Assembly: GCA_023807065.1 (NCBI GenBank) | Contig: JAJJLU010003830.1 | Span: 1 to 28,936, forward strand | From: Isotricha intestinalis | Taxonomy: Eukaryota; Ciliophora; Litostomatea; Vestibuliferida; Isotrichidae | Direction of reading: 5' to 3' | DNA length: 28,936 nucleotides | In this document: positions 13,001 to 23,445 of the stretch, piece after piece | How positions within the stretch are numbered: the stretch's first letter is position 1 | Layout of the letters: the number at the start of each line of letters is the position of its first letter | Made by a program: the position numbers and the translations under genes | The notes under the pieces: model-generated | What the model was told of the DNA's origin: nothing | The model's input: only the letters and a program-made list of their open reading frames with translations | The model's database searches: none

Positions 13001-14870
13001 GTTTAGAAATTTGTCTAATTTGGCTAGTTAATTGATATGCAGCAACATTGTTTCCAAATTGATTTCTTATAGTAGAAGAAATATTAGTACCAAACGCAAT
13101 ACCTAAAAATGTTTGTAATGATTGAAAAGCTGTATTAAACTTATAAAAAGATAAATTTCCATTTTTATCTTTAAAATTAAAATCGGTATCGGGATTTGAT
13201 GCCATTAATACTACACCAATTGCATTGGCGTATAATCCCATTAAACTAGGAGTTGTAGTATTATCACTTAGCTGTGATAACACTCTATCATAATCCTCTG
13301 GAACTGGCATATAAAGAACATCTTCAATAAATGTTTTTGCGATATTATTTGGGACTTTTTGTGCAGTATCTATTATATCAATACCTCTAGTTATAGAAGT
13401 AGTAAAATGATTATTTCCAGATAAAGTTAGTACTACTTCGTTATCGGTTCCTTCAAAAATACGTATTATGTTTGAATTGTTTTTGTCAGGTTTAATTTCG
13501 TATTTTTTACACAACTCGTCAAACAATGTACTTCCTTCATTAAATCGATTTTTAGTAAATCTTCCTACAGCAGTTCTAATTCCATCTTGAATATAATTTC
13601 ATTGTGAATTTTTATAGTTATCTTGAAGACGTTTATTGGATATAGTTCTATTATATCTAGTAGTACTTTTGGCAATATTAGCTTCTGTTTTTAATCCAAG
13701 ATTTCAAAACATTCGTTTTATATATGGATCTAAACCTGACTTAAAAATTTGAGAGACACCTAAAAGTTTATTTTTACTAAAAGTATCTCTTTCAATTTCA
13801 AAATCAGCAGAACCTGTTGCAAGTGTAACAAATTTATCAAATAATCTATTCATTACACTAGGATCACCTTCATAAAATAGATTTAAAGTTCTTATAGCTT
13901 CATCTCTAATTTCTTCTTCAGTTCCCTGAAAATCAACTAATGTTTGATATGGAGTACTATTTACTCAACGTTTAAACGAAGTCATTACTTGATTAAATCC
14001 AGCTTGTGATATTTGAGTACCTTCTATTTTTCCATGTTCATTGTACTCTGGGAAATATTCAAGTAAAGCTTTAGCTAAATCACTTGTATTAGTTTCAATT
14101 GAATTGGCTTTTGCATCATCATCTTTATATGATACAATATCAAGTCTAGTAGTTGGTCCAACATATTCATATCTATCCTTTGCTTCATATTCTTCATATC
14201 CAGGTTTCACCTTTACAAAAGGACTAAATTGTTGTACAAAATTATCAAAATTAGCCAATATTGTATATGAATCTAGTGCATCTCTATATTTAGCATCATT
14301 TGTATGATTATTATTTCTAGAATTGAATGTTGCTAAAACAGTTTGAATATTTTCAAAAATAGCTGCTGGTGCAGTGTTGGTTTGGTCAATTTGAATACCT
14401 AAATAATCTGCTAAAGTTTTTATAAGAGATTGTTTATAATTAAACATGTTTCTATTTAGAGCTGTTTTAAACTCTAAATCTCTAGCGTTAGGATTAACGA
14501 CCTGATTTGTATCCATATTAAAGATAGATGCTTTTATAATACTATCTCTAAATCGTTTTATCATATTATTATATGCTTCTGAGTCACCATTATAGTTAAC
14601 TTCAGGTCTATCGGATACAAAAGATCTATTATTTGTTTTTTCTACAACTTGTGTTGCACCAGTATCAAACGACATATCCAGATCACTGGGAGTGATCTCC
14701 GTTCTTTTTTGGGAGATCACTCGCTCAGCAACTTGTATAATTTCATCTGCGTTATCTGGAAAATTTTCTCTTATAAATTCTCCATATGTTTGCGGATGTC
14801 TTTTTATTCATCGATTGATAATTTGTAAATCTAACTTTGTTAAATTTAAAGATATTTCACAATTAGCCAT
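10055..14870 (-). CDS. Virion RNA polymerase, N-terminal 1,605 residues (TGA = Trp)
   Basis: First part of the giant polymerase gene. The ATG at 14870 (M-A-N-C-E-I-S-L-N-L) follows the TAG of the upstream gene (14872-14874) with one base between. The frame is open for 4.8 kb except for TGA, read as Trp at 11211, 11580, 12171, 12555, 12855, 13965 and others. It stays open to about 10056, where one extra A in AATAAGACC throws it into another frame. Reading across the shift gives N-W-T-I then D-Q-E-I-Y-L-R, with good coding on both sides. The N-terminal part is helical and poorly conserved. The second half has conserved-looking blocks such as FGGVQMNADHELNEADVTEM (about 10840-10900) and MDGSGFSSPIQAILEN (about 11585-11630). 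I cannot assign these to named polymerase subdomains. It is probably packaged in the capsid and ejected with the DNA. Confidence 0.8.
14681..14722 (-). promoter_or_regulatory. Two competing hairpins early in the polymerase gene
   Basis: GAGTGATCTCC (14690-14700) and GGAGATCACTC (14712-14722) form a perfect 11-bp inverted repeat with an 11-nt loop. GATCACT (14681-14687) and AGTGATC (14691-14697) form a second perfect 7-bp pair with a GGG loop. The arm 14690-14700 is shared, so the two structures exclude each other, as in attenuators. Position is about 150-190 nt after the ATG. Function is inferred only. Confidence 0.5.
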
Positions 14871-14871
14871 A

Positions 14872-17621
14872 CTAACACTTTTTACCTATTTTATTATTCT
14901 CTAAAGCTATTATGTATTTTGCTATAACTTTTTCTACAACATCAGTTACATCTTCATCACCTAATAAATCATTGAGTTGCACAGCATTTCCAGAATCTAT
15001 TGCATCAATTCAATCTTGTTTAGGTAATTCAGAGTCCTGTATAATTTGTATTGCGTCTGTATATTCAGTATCTATAGAATATACCGATTTATTTTCATCC
15101 GATCTTATAACAACATGATGAGATTCATTTCCATCATTATATTTAACTAAAGTTCTATTATCAGAAACACCTTGTATTTTAAATGTACTTTGAATTGAAT
15201 CAAACTTTATATTAGCGTTTCTTAAACTAGTTTGATATTGTTTAAGTTGATTCTTTATAAGAACCGGATTTCCTTCTTGATTTAACTTTAAATCTTCTTC
15301 TGAAAGAATTTCATTTAGTTCATTAATTATCTTTTCTATTGCATTATTGTCATTCTTATATTTCTCTACAAGATCGTCTATCTTGTCTGAAATGTTATGA
15401 TTTATCAACAAAGATAATAAATTTTCTTTTAATTTCAAAATTTCAGTATCATAAGAAGCGTTTATATTAAATCTACCCATATCGATTATATCATCTCCAG
15501 AAAGATTATATCGAGCTCCGTTTTTGAGTATAATTTCAGTACCAGACTCATTAATTTTATCAAGTTCTGAATCATTGTATTCTCCATCAATACCACTATG
15601 TTGTTTTTGTCAATCAGCCGTTACTTTTATAGGAGTTACAACTGTATAATATTTAGATATTGAATCTTTAGTAAGTTTTGCATCTTCTGGAATGTTAATT
15701 CTTATTGGCTCTTTACCTTTAGATTCATCAACATCTGGTTCGACAATAACTTCTGGAGCTTCTTCTGGTTCTTCAACCTCTTCACTAAAAGTATATTCGG
15801 AATTAATACTAAATGCAGAACTTGTAATTTCAGCAATATTACTCATTATTGGTAATCCTTCAGATGATCTAATTCCAACGGTACGTCATGCAGTTTTATT
15901 TGAATCATTTGTTTCTCGATTGTTACCAACTTGATAATTTTCACCCTTATCATTTAAATATATACCGTATTTAAACTTATCATTTTTTCTAAATTCTTCT
16001 TCAAGAAGATTGAAGTTTAAATTAGCAATATTTAACGTATTTCCAAATAAATCATAATCGCTCGGCTCATTAAAGAATTGTCTTCTATTACTATTATTGT
16101 CTTTATTAATAACTTTATGTGTTAGTAATCGAAGAACCACTCTATTTGAATTTAATAAATTTGAAATAGTATCTGATTTCTTGGCGCCTTCATTAAAACT
16201 AGATTTATTAATTGCATTTATGATGTTATCAAATGGTAGATCTACACCTGCTGCAGGAATTTTGTCTACAAATTGACCAAGAGTAAATTTATTAGTATCA
16301 TATTGATAAATTTCTCAGAATTGATTTTTATTATCATCTTCAGCAAATCTAACTCAATAAGATAAATGATTATTATCATATTCTTGTCTTGAATTTCAAT
16401 TTGGAGAAGTCTTCTTTTTATCTAACTCAAAATCAACTCTAAGTCCCATCTGAACTTCCGTATCTATTCTTTTAGCTTCATGTGGAAGTTGATTTATTTG
16501 TCTGAATATATTATAAGTAAATGATCTTAACCAATCTGAGTGTCCTTTATTTGCTAAATTTCTAAATGATGTATACAGTCCATTTAATAAATATCATTCT
16601 CTATCAGAAGACATTAATTTATAATCTCTTGCTAATTTTTGAAGATTCTCACTAAGAATTCTTTTTTCCTCCGAACTATCAGATGTAGTAGCTAAATTTA
16701 ATGTAAAATTACCAAATATCGTTTTAAGATAATTTCTACCTGCAATTCTATCATTAACTCCAATTACTTTTTGTTGATGCTGCGTTAATTTATCATAAGG
16801 AATTGTTCCAAGTACAAATCGCACAATATTTACAACATCGTATGCTTTTGCTAACGAAAGTTCTCTATGAATTTTTAACAATCTTACTTGAGCGCCGTTT
16901 TTTAAATTATAAACATAATCATGTTCGGACTGAATATCTCTTGATGTTGGAATTTGTTCCGCATCTATATAATAGACGCGTTTACCATTTTCCATTTTAT
17001 ATTTAAAAATATCTGCTATATCATCATCTGTTACAAGTTCGCTTTCACTTCAAATAATAAACGCTGCACCAGTATTTCCTTTTTTATTTCTGAAATCTTG
17101 ATTTCTATATTTATCATCTTCTGTTCGGCCAAACAAACCTTTTATATCATCTGCTGGAGCAAATACTCTAACTTCTCCAAATATTTTATCATGGGTTACT
17201 GCCGTAGATAACGGAATTTGGCCATCAGATCTAACAAGTAAAGATTCAACCTCTTGTTTAAATAATGGTTTATCTTTGGATAAAATTAATTTTCCATTTA
17301 AAACAGAATTTACAGTAGCAATGGAATTAAATAAGTTTTGTCTTTATACTTGAATTGCCAATAAATAACAGATGAATTATTATCCTTATTCTTTGCAAAA
17401 TAAGTCCGATTTTGTTCAGTTTGTCATTGATTAACTATCGCATCAACAATTTCTCTAGAAACTCCAGAATCTTCTGTCAATTTAGTTCTATTTCCAGAAC
17501 TTAAGTTCATATTGAAACATATAGCAGATGAAAAATTACGTACTAAAGCAGCTAATTGTCTTTCACCAGAATCATTATTACCAAGTAAAGAAAGTAATGA
17601 TTTATCATTTGCTTTTTCAGA
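14872..17621 (-). CDS. Giant helicase protein, C-terminal part (about 915 aa, frameshifted)
   Basis: Coding after the in-frame TAA at 17622 continues in the same frame (S-E-K-A-N-D-K-S-L-L-S-L-L-G-N-N). At the A tract 17336-17339 the frame changes as if one A is missing, and coding continues to TAG at 14872. No ATG exists in the post-shift frame before 16995, so this is not a separate gene with a normal start but the tail of the helicase protein. TGA codons read as Trp occur at 15010, 15610, 15886, 16594 and others. Visible features are an acidic/proline-rich linker, EEVEEPEEAPEVIVEPDVDE (about 15730-15790), charged helical segments, and a C-terminus ending N-N-K-I-G-K-K-C. No known domain is recognised. 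Its stop lies one base before the polymerase ATG, so the two are probably co-translated in one operon. Confidence 0.65.
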
Positions 17622-20600
17622 TTATATAAACGCATTAGTTGAATTTACAAAACGTAAGAAAGATGATCTATCATAAGTTGTTTTACCTTTAGTCTTGCGA
17701 TTTTTAACATATTTTGTTCCAACTTTTTTAGCTTTATCGTCTGCTTTCTTAGCTTCTTCAATTAATGTTTGTGCAGAAGCTTGTGCTTCATCATCAGCTT
17801 TTTTATCATCCTCTTGCGTTACATCTGCAACAGCTGCGTCACCCTTATCAAAGTCAGAACTGATTATGTCAAGAATTTGTTTTTCATCATCAGTAAGTTC
17901 TGTATCGTTTTTTTTTTCATCAGTATCTGTTTTCTTTTCAGCAGGTTTTGTAATTTCTGCAGCAGTGATATCTTCTACAGAATCTTTCTTTCAAGCTATT
18001 AATTCAGATGCATCATCAGCAAAAGATGTAGGTGCATCTTTAACACTAGAATCAACTGGAGAGTTATCAATAAAGAATCTGTTTCTAAATTCTTCATTTC
18101 CAATAATAGCAGTACCGTGTTTAGAAAGGCCTATTAAAGTATAAAAATCTCTAATTTGATTAAATTTAGAACCGCTCTTTGAGAAATCTTTATCTATAAT
18201 AACATAATCAAATTCTCCGCCCTGTACTTGTGCAGATCCAATAATGGTAACACCTTTATCTTTTCACTTACCTCCATCACTATCGGTAATAATTGCAACA
18301 CTAGGCTTTTTATCTTCTTCTGATTCATTATTCTTTCTTTTTTCTCTAGAAAGATTTATAAACTTATCAATATAACGTTCTGTATCAGAAGGATCAATAA
18401 ACTTATCTCCAACAAAAGAATTACCTTCATCATAGAATTGTAATTTAATTGCACTATCGCCAGTTTTATTGGCATTAATAACATCAGTTAAAAATTGATC
18501 AACTTCTCCATTATTTTTCTCTGGATTATCATGATACCAATTTAAAGTTTTCTTAATTGGAACAGAGAGACTTCTAATGTTTCGTGCTTTAGCGATATTA
18601 GCCATTCTTAACGATTCTGTTAATTCTGGACCAGTAATAAATACACAATCTTCAACACCAGTGCCAACTCCATTTTCATTTGTAACACCATTTTGTTTTC
18701 TATCACCAACAGCAATAATTTGAACATTGTTTTGTTTTGCTCAAGCTGATAAAAGTTGTAATTCTGATTCAGTAATAAAAGTAGCTTCATCTATAAATAT
18801 TACTTTTTTAGAATTATCTTTCTTGAATAAAACATCATATTTTGTTGTTACAGTAACATCATCAGCTGCAAGTTGATCTGTGTGACCATAATCCTTACTT
18901 CTATCAATATTATTATAACCAGGACGAATCTTTTCTAACAAATCATTCAGTAGTAAGAATTGATTATCTGTTCTTCCAATTAATGATTTTAAATTATTAG
19001 TTTGTGTAGTATGAGGTCCAACAAAAATAGGTTCGTAATTATCTTTATAAAGATTTGCTAAAATTTGATTAATTGTATTGCTATAATTTATAATAACAGA
19101 TGTTTTTCCTGAACCAAGCCCACCTTGTACAAACATAAAGTGTTGTAATAATGACTTTCCAAAAATGTATTTTTTTGTACCTTCGACAGATAATGTTTCT
19201 GCATATTTATCATTCTTAGCTTTTATTTCTTGTGCAAGACGATCAAATATTATAGGATCATTTGCATAAGATGTTGCTAATTGAATATTTCATTCTTGGC
19301 CAATAATAGGTACAAATTTAGCTCCCTCTGCAAATTCAATAGCTTTTAAATTAGAAAAGAAATCACTTGGTTTTAACGATAATGCTGCAGCAAGATACAT
19401 AACTGTAGAATACGTAGTAAGAGTGTCCTCTGGATTATCAGTTATTTCTCCAGCATTCATTTTGTAAACATCATCAGTAAGTAAAGTTGCAAGAACTTCT
19501 CCAATTTGTTTTGATCTTTCATCATGATCAATATTTTCTGGTCTTGCATTTACATATAATGAATCTACAAAATTCATAAATGCGCTATTAAATGTTCTAA
19601 AATTAGTAACATTTACACCATCTAGATTAATATCTTTACCATTTTTGGCATCCTTCCAAAGTTGAGGTAAATTTAAACCAAGTTGTTCTAGTTTCTTAGA
19701 AATACTATTCTCAGCTTCTGCAGCAAATAATAAGTTTTTAACAAATTCTGTTTTAATTTTTATTTCAGAAACCCTATGGAATTCTTTACGATTTCCTGCA
19801 TTCGCTTCAGATAATTCAATTAAATATTTAGTTTTTTGATCTAAATATGATAAATCCGATCCAATTATATTTTTTGTATTTTCAGATAATGCTGAAACTA
19901 ATAAATCTTTTTTAGCACGTTTTCTATAAGTATTAAGAGTTTCATTAACACCGTTATAGGACGCATCAACAATAGTTTTTATCATATTAATTAATCCAGG
20001 TATTTGTTTCATTGCTTTAGTATATACTGGATTATCCATTAAATATGAATCCTTATTTGCAGATTTATCAAAATTATCTTGTTCTCTTTCTATAACATCT
20101 ATAGCTTTAAGAACAGTATCATCAACATTTAGTTCAAAACCTCTTACTAAATCAATTACTGAGAAATTAAGTAATCCTGATTTTAGTCGATTTATATTAT
20201 CTAAAAATGCTTTTAGATCTTGTTGTGCTGTAAGATTAGTTAATAATGTTTGTGTTATTTTTGAAGCCTGTTCTGGAGAAGTATTTTCAGCAATAAGATT
20301 TTCTAAAGCATCGTATGTATTTAAAGCGGCTTCTAAACGACCGTTCTTTATATTAACAACATAATCCTTTGCTTTTTGTTTAATATCTTCTTCTGGTAAA
20401 GACTGAGATTCATCTATTTCTGCAAATGCCATACTAGCTGCATCTGTATACAATGACTCAAAATCATCTAATACATTTTCTCCAATCTTATTTAGAACAG
20501 TTTTTAATATTTTATCATTCTCAGATATTATATTATTAGCTTTTAAATGTGTGTAAAATTTAGTTACAGTGTCTAATAAATTCTTATAAGCTCCTTCTTT

Positions 20601-23063
20601 TTCAATACTAAGTCTTGCTATATTCTTTTGTTCAGGATGAGAATCTTCATACACTTTTTTCTTAGTCTCTAAATCAATAACTGTATCCTCTATTGATAAA
20701 CTTTCTTCTGGATCTTGAGACTCAGATAATGCCGCTTTAGCTTCATTTAATTTTTGAGAAACATCTTCATATACAATTCTATCCTCAATTTCTTTATTTA
20801 TAGAATCGATTGTATCATAAGAACTTCTTATTGATGAATAAAAACTATTTCATCCTTCCTCAGTTAAAGCTTCATTAGTAACAAACTCATCATAAGAACC
20901 GTATTTATTATTAAATGCATTTATATGATCATTTATTTCGCCAAGTTCAACAGATTTATTAACTAAATCTTCACTAATATTTTGATATGTTTCATCATCT
21001 ACTAGTGCTTCAGCACTCTTGGTGCTTTCTAATTCTCGTTTTTGTTCTTGTAATGATTGTATTTCTTTTGTTAATTCTAATAACGCTATTTGATCATTTT
21101 CAAATTGTTCAAAATCAGAAGTTAATCTAGCAATAATATCGTGTTTAAATCAAGTATCTAAGTTTCTATTTTTTAGTAAATTATCAAGTTTAGATATTGA
21201 ATCAGTACTTCTTTCTAATAATGCATATTGTGCTTTTGCACCACGTATTAATTGATCTACACCTGTAGTAGCTTTTGCTTCATTATATTTTTTCTCTACA
21301 AGTTTCTTTTCACTTTCATTTAATTCTGTTCAATTTTTACCGTAATTAACTTTTGTAAAACCTTCTTTAGAATTAATTCAATATGCATTTCCATAAATAT
21401 CATCAATCTTATTATCACCGGTTTTTATTCCACCTAGTCATGCGTCATGCATAGAATTCTGAGTTACAAATAAAGCTTGATGAGCGTACACATCATCGTT
21501 TTTACCCATTACAAGATTTTGTCTCTTCTCCTTAAGAGAATTTAATCTATCCTGTCAGAATTTAAGTTCCTCATTTTTTGAAGTTTTATTTTCTTCTGTT
21601 TCGGTTTGATCGTTTTTTTGTAATAAGTATATTTTACTTTGAGCTTCAACAATATCTGAAGCAAGCTCTACCATATCATTTACATAAGCAGTGTCTTGTT
21701 TACAACGTTCTACAGCTTTAATTAAAGCATTTTCCTTATTTCGATATGTATACTCGTTTTCATCAATTTTTTCTTTAGATTCAACATCTTTTTGTTTTTC
21801 AAGTTCTTGTCTAAATTCATTGGTCATTTCAAAACCAGACTGATTTAATTTTGGTAAACCTGTCTGAGGATCAAATTGATACATGAATTTAAGCATCATT
21901 CCTTGATTTTGTAAGATATTTTCTAAGTAATTAATTTGATTTAATACAGCGTTATAATTTCATAGGTTCTGATTATTATTTTCATCGCCTTGTTTATATA
22001 TAGGTTCGCCATATGAATTATATGTAATATCTGTAGCAGATAGATTTTTATTTCCAAATAAACCTTTTTCATACATAATTTTGGCACGGTCTCTCATTTC
22101 ATCTGCATGACCAGTCATAATTAAATATGACATTTGTTGTAAAGATGATTTATCAGAAAGTTCTACTACTTTTGGACCAATATGTTTATTATATAAATCA
22201 ATTCCTTCAAATGTAGCGCCACCTAATGCCCCACCTAAAAATGTAGCAGCGTATCGTTTTGCAATTTCTTCTGGTGTATAACCAAAATCAAGAGATTTAC
22301 CTTTTTCTGCAGTAACTGGAATTCCAAGTGCTTCTGCACCAAGAAACATTGCTTTTATAAGATCTGAAGAAACCTCTTCCATGGTTTCTTCAACACCTTC
22401 GTTAACAGATCTATTTAAGATTTTTCCAGCAGTACTTCACATTTTGGCTTCGCCCTTTTTAGCAATCTCTTTTTCACCCTTTTTAACAGCTTCTTTTCCA
22501 GCATTATAAAGAGTTTGTTGTTTTCTACCAAGTCAAGCTCATTTTGTTCCTGCTTTATCTCATGCATCCTTAGCAGCTTCTTTAATTTTATTAAATAAAC
22601 GAACGTTCTCTTCAATATTTTTACTAGTTTTAGCAATTTCTGTTTTTGTAAGATGTTCCTTTAAATAATTTTTCATAACATCTATAGATTCTGTTTCATC
22701 CATAAATGTTCCTTTAAAGAGTTGATCTCTAAAATAGTCCATACCCATCATTTCATATAGAGCTGCTGTAACAGCAAGCATACCAATACCTGCTGCTGCA
22801 TCAGATGCACCAGCTTCCTTAAAATCAGGATAAGTATCTCTAGAAGATGTTGCTGCTAACCATCCTAAAGATAGATTTTGACCAAATTTAGAAGAAAATA
22901 ATTGTGTACCACCTTTTGTAAGAGTATTAGTAAGTTTAGCAAGTTGTCTTTGAGAATATAATTGACTTGCAGAAGAAACCATAATATTGGCAATATTCTC
23001 AAGATTCATAAAACCACTTTTACCTTTATCTGACAAACTTTCGCCAAACCTGCGATAAAAGAT
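17622..23063 (-). CDS. Giant virion protein, central part: coiled coils plus SF1 helicase (TGA = Trp)
   Basis: About 1,813 codons in one frame, broken only by TGA, ending at TAA 17622. The 5' third has Ala/Gly-rich hydrophobic stretches (A-A-A-G-I-G-M-L-A-V-T-A-A-L-Y near 22760-22800; A-A-T-F-L-G-G-A-L-G-G-A near 22210-22250) that could cross or pore a membrane. Long charged coiled coils follow (19300-22000). Then comes a complete SF1 helicase: Walker A GGLGSGKT (19101-19124), Walker B VIFIDEA (18783-18803), motif III AVGDRKQNG, motif IV L-T-E-S-L-R, a motif V-like Q-V-Q-G-G-E-F-D-Y-V-I-I-D, and a motif VI-like F-Y-T-L-I-G-L-S-K. After the helicase there is a Lys/Ala/Glu/Asp-rich linker (17690-17990). 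The upstream boundary is a one-base A-tract shift at 23064. Role inferred: ejected with the polymerase and working on incoming DNA. Confidence 0.75.
17660..18010 (-). other. Low-complexity charged linker after the helicase
   Basis: After the last helicase motif the protein becomes a repeated Ala/Lys/Asp/Glu mixture, for example TKPAEKKTDTDEKKNDTEL and EEAKKADDKAKKVG, ending in a basic N-R-K-T-K-G-K-T. This suggests a flexible tether between helicase and C-terminal region. The plus-strand ORF of 149 codons over it (17695-18144) is a Ser/Phe-rich antisense shadow and not a gene. Confidence 0.6.
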
Positions 23064-23064
23064 T

Positions 23065-23445
23065 TTTTCAATACTTTGTAAGTTCTGATAATGCTTTAGC
23101 ACCTTGTGTACTAAATCAAGCAATTTCTATAAGTCTATCTGGATCTTCTAAATCTTTAACAAGTTGTGATTTTCCATCAGCATCTTGATCAAGTATGTAA
23201 GACATCATCTGTTGTTTATCTTCATCATCTACAGTTAATGAATAGCTAGTATCATCTGTATAATCTAGTTGAATTTCATTAAAACTACTAGCTGCATTCA
23301 TTAAATTGTTTCTCAAATCTTCTACCTGCTGTTGTTCCTCCTGTATACGGAGTTGTTCAGCTTGATCTTCCTGCTCTTTATATGCAGTTCTTAATGTTTC
23401 CGTTTTCTTTTTAAATAGATCTTCATTTTGTTTAGCTTCAATTCA
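23065..23445 (-). CDS. Giant virion protein, 5'-truncated N-terminal piece
   Basis: About 127 codons in one frame from the junction to the A tract at 23063-23068, where one extra A shifts the frame into the main helicase ORF. The sequence is charged and helical: I-E-A-K-Q-N-E-D-L-F-K-K-K, then Q-A-E-Q-L-R-I-Q-E-E-Q-Q-Q, then an acidic S-L-T-V-D-D-E-D-K-Q-Q-M. It contains TGA as Trp at 23116-23118. There is no start codon because the 5' end is lost at the junction. Reading Y-W-K then I-F-Y-R-R-F-G-E across the shift restores smooth coding. No domain is recognised; its base composition and codon use match the phage genes and not the flank. Confidence 0.6.

Larger units (their letters stand above)
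1860..23445 (-). mobile_element. crAss-like phage transcription-module fragment, TGA = Trp
   Basis: A 21.6 kb block coded wholly on the minus strand, with much higher GC and coding density than either flank. At least 31 ORF breaks inside continuous frames are TGA. Sense and key motif residues continue across them as Trp, while TAA (4532) and TAG (1860, 14872) end genes. The content is a giant helicase protein, a giant DxDxD single-chain RNA polymerase with a terminal zincin motif, and a RecB-like nuclease. This is the layout of the virion RNA polymerase region of crAss-like phages, which normally have genomes of roughly 100 kb, so only part is present. It is cut inside the first gene at the right and ends just after the last gene at the left. 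No integrase, att site or flanking duplication is visible. It is either an endogenised fragment or an assembly chimera. Confidence 0.8.

Noticed and set aside
14041..14307. Plus-strand ORF of 88 codons
   Set aside because: Antisense to the continuous polymerase frame and Ser/Leu-rich; a shadow. The same applies to plus ORFs at 14692-14904, 14912-15118, 15692-15934, 16803-17211 and 17695-18144.
1860..23445. Dozens of separate small minus-strand genes or one long chain of standard-code pseudogenes
   Set aside because: The fragments stay in the same frame for kilobases and the breaks are almost all TGA at places where Trp makes sense, including active-site motifs.
1860..23445. Origin from a mitochondrion or Mollicutes chromosome because TGA = Trp
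   Set aside because: The content is a giant single-chain DxDxD polymerase, a helicase-containing virion-type protein and a RecB-like nuclease, with no organellar or mycoplasma housekeeping genes.
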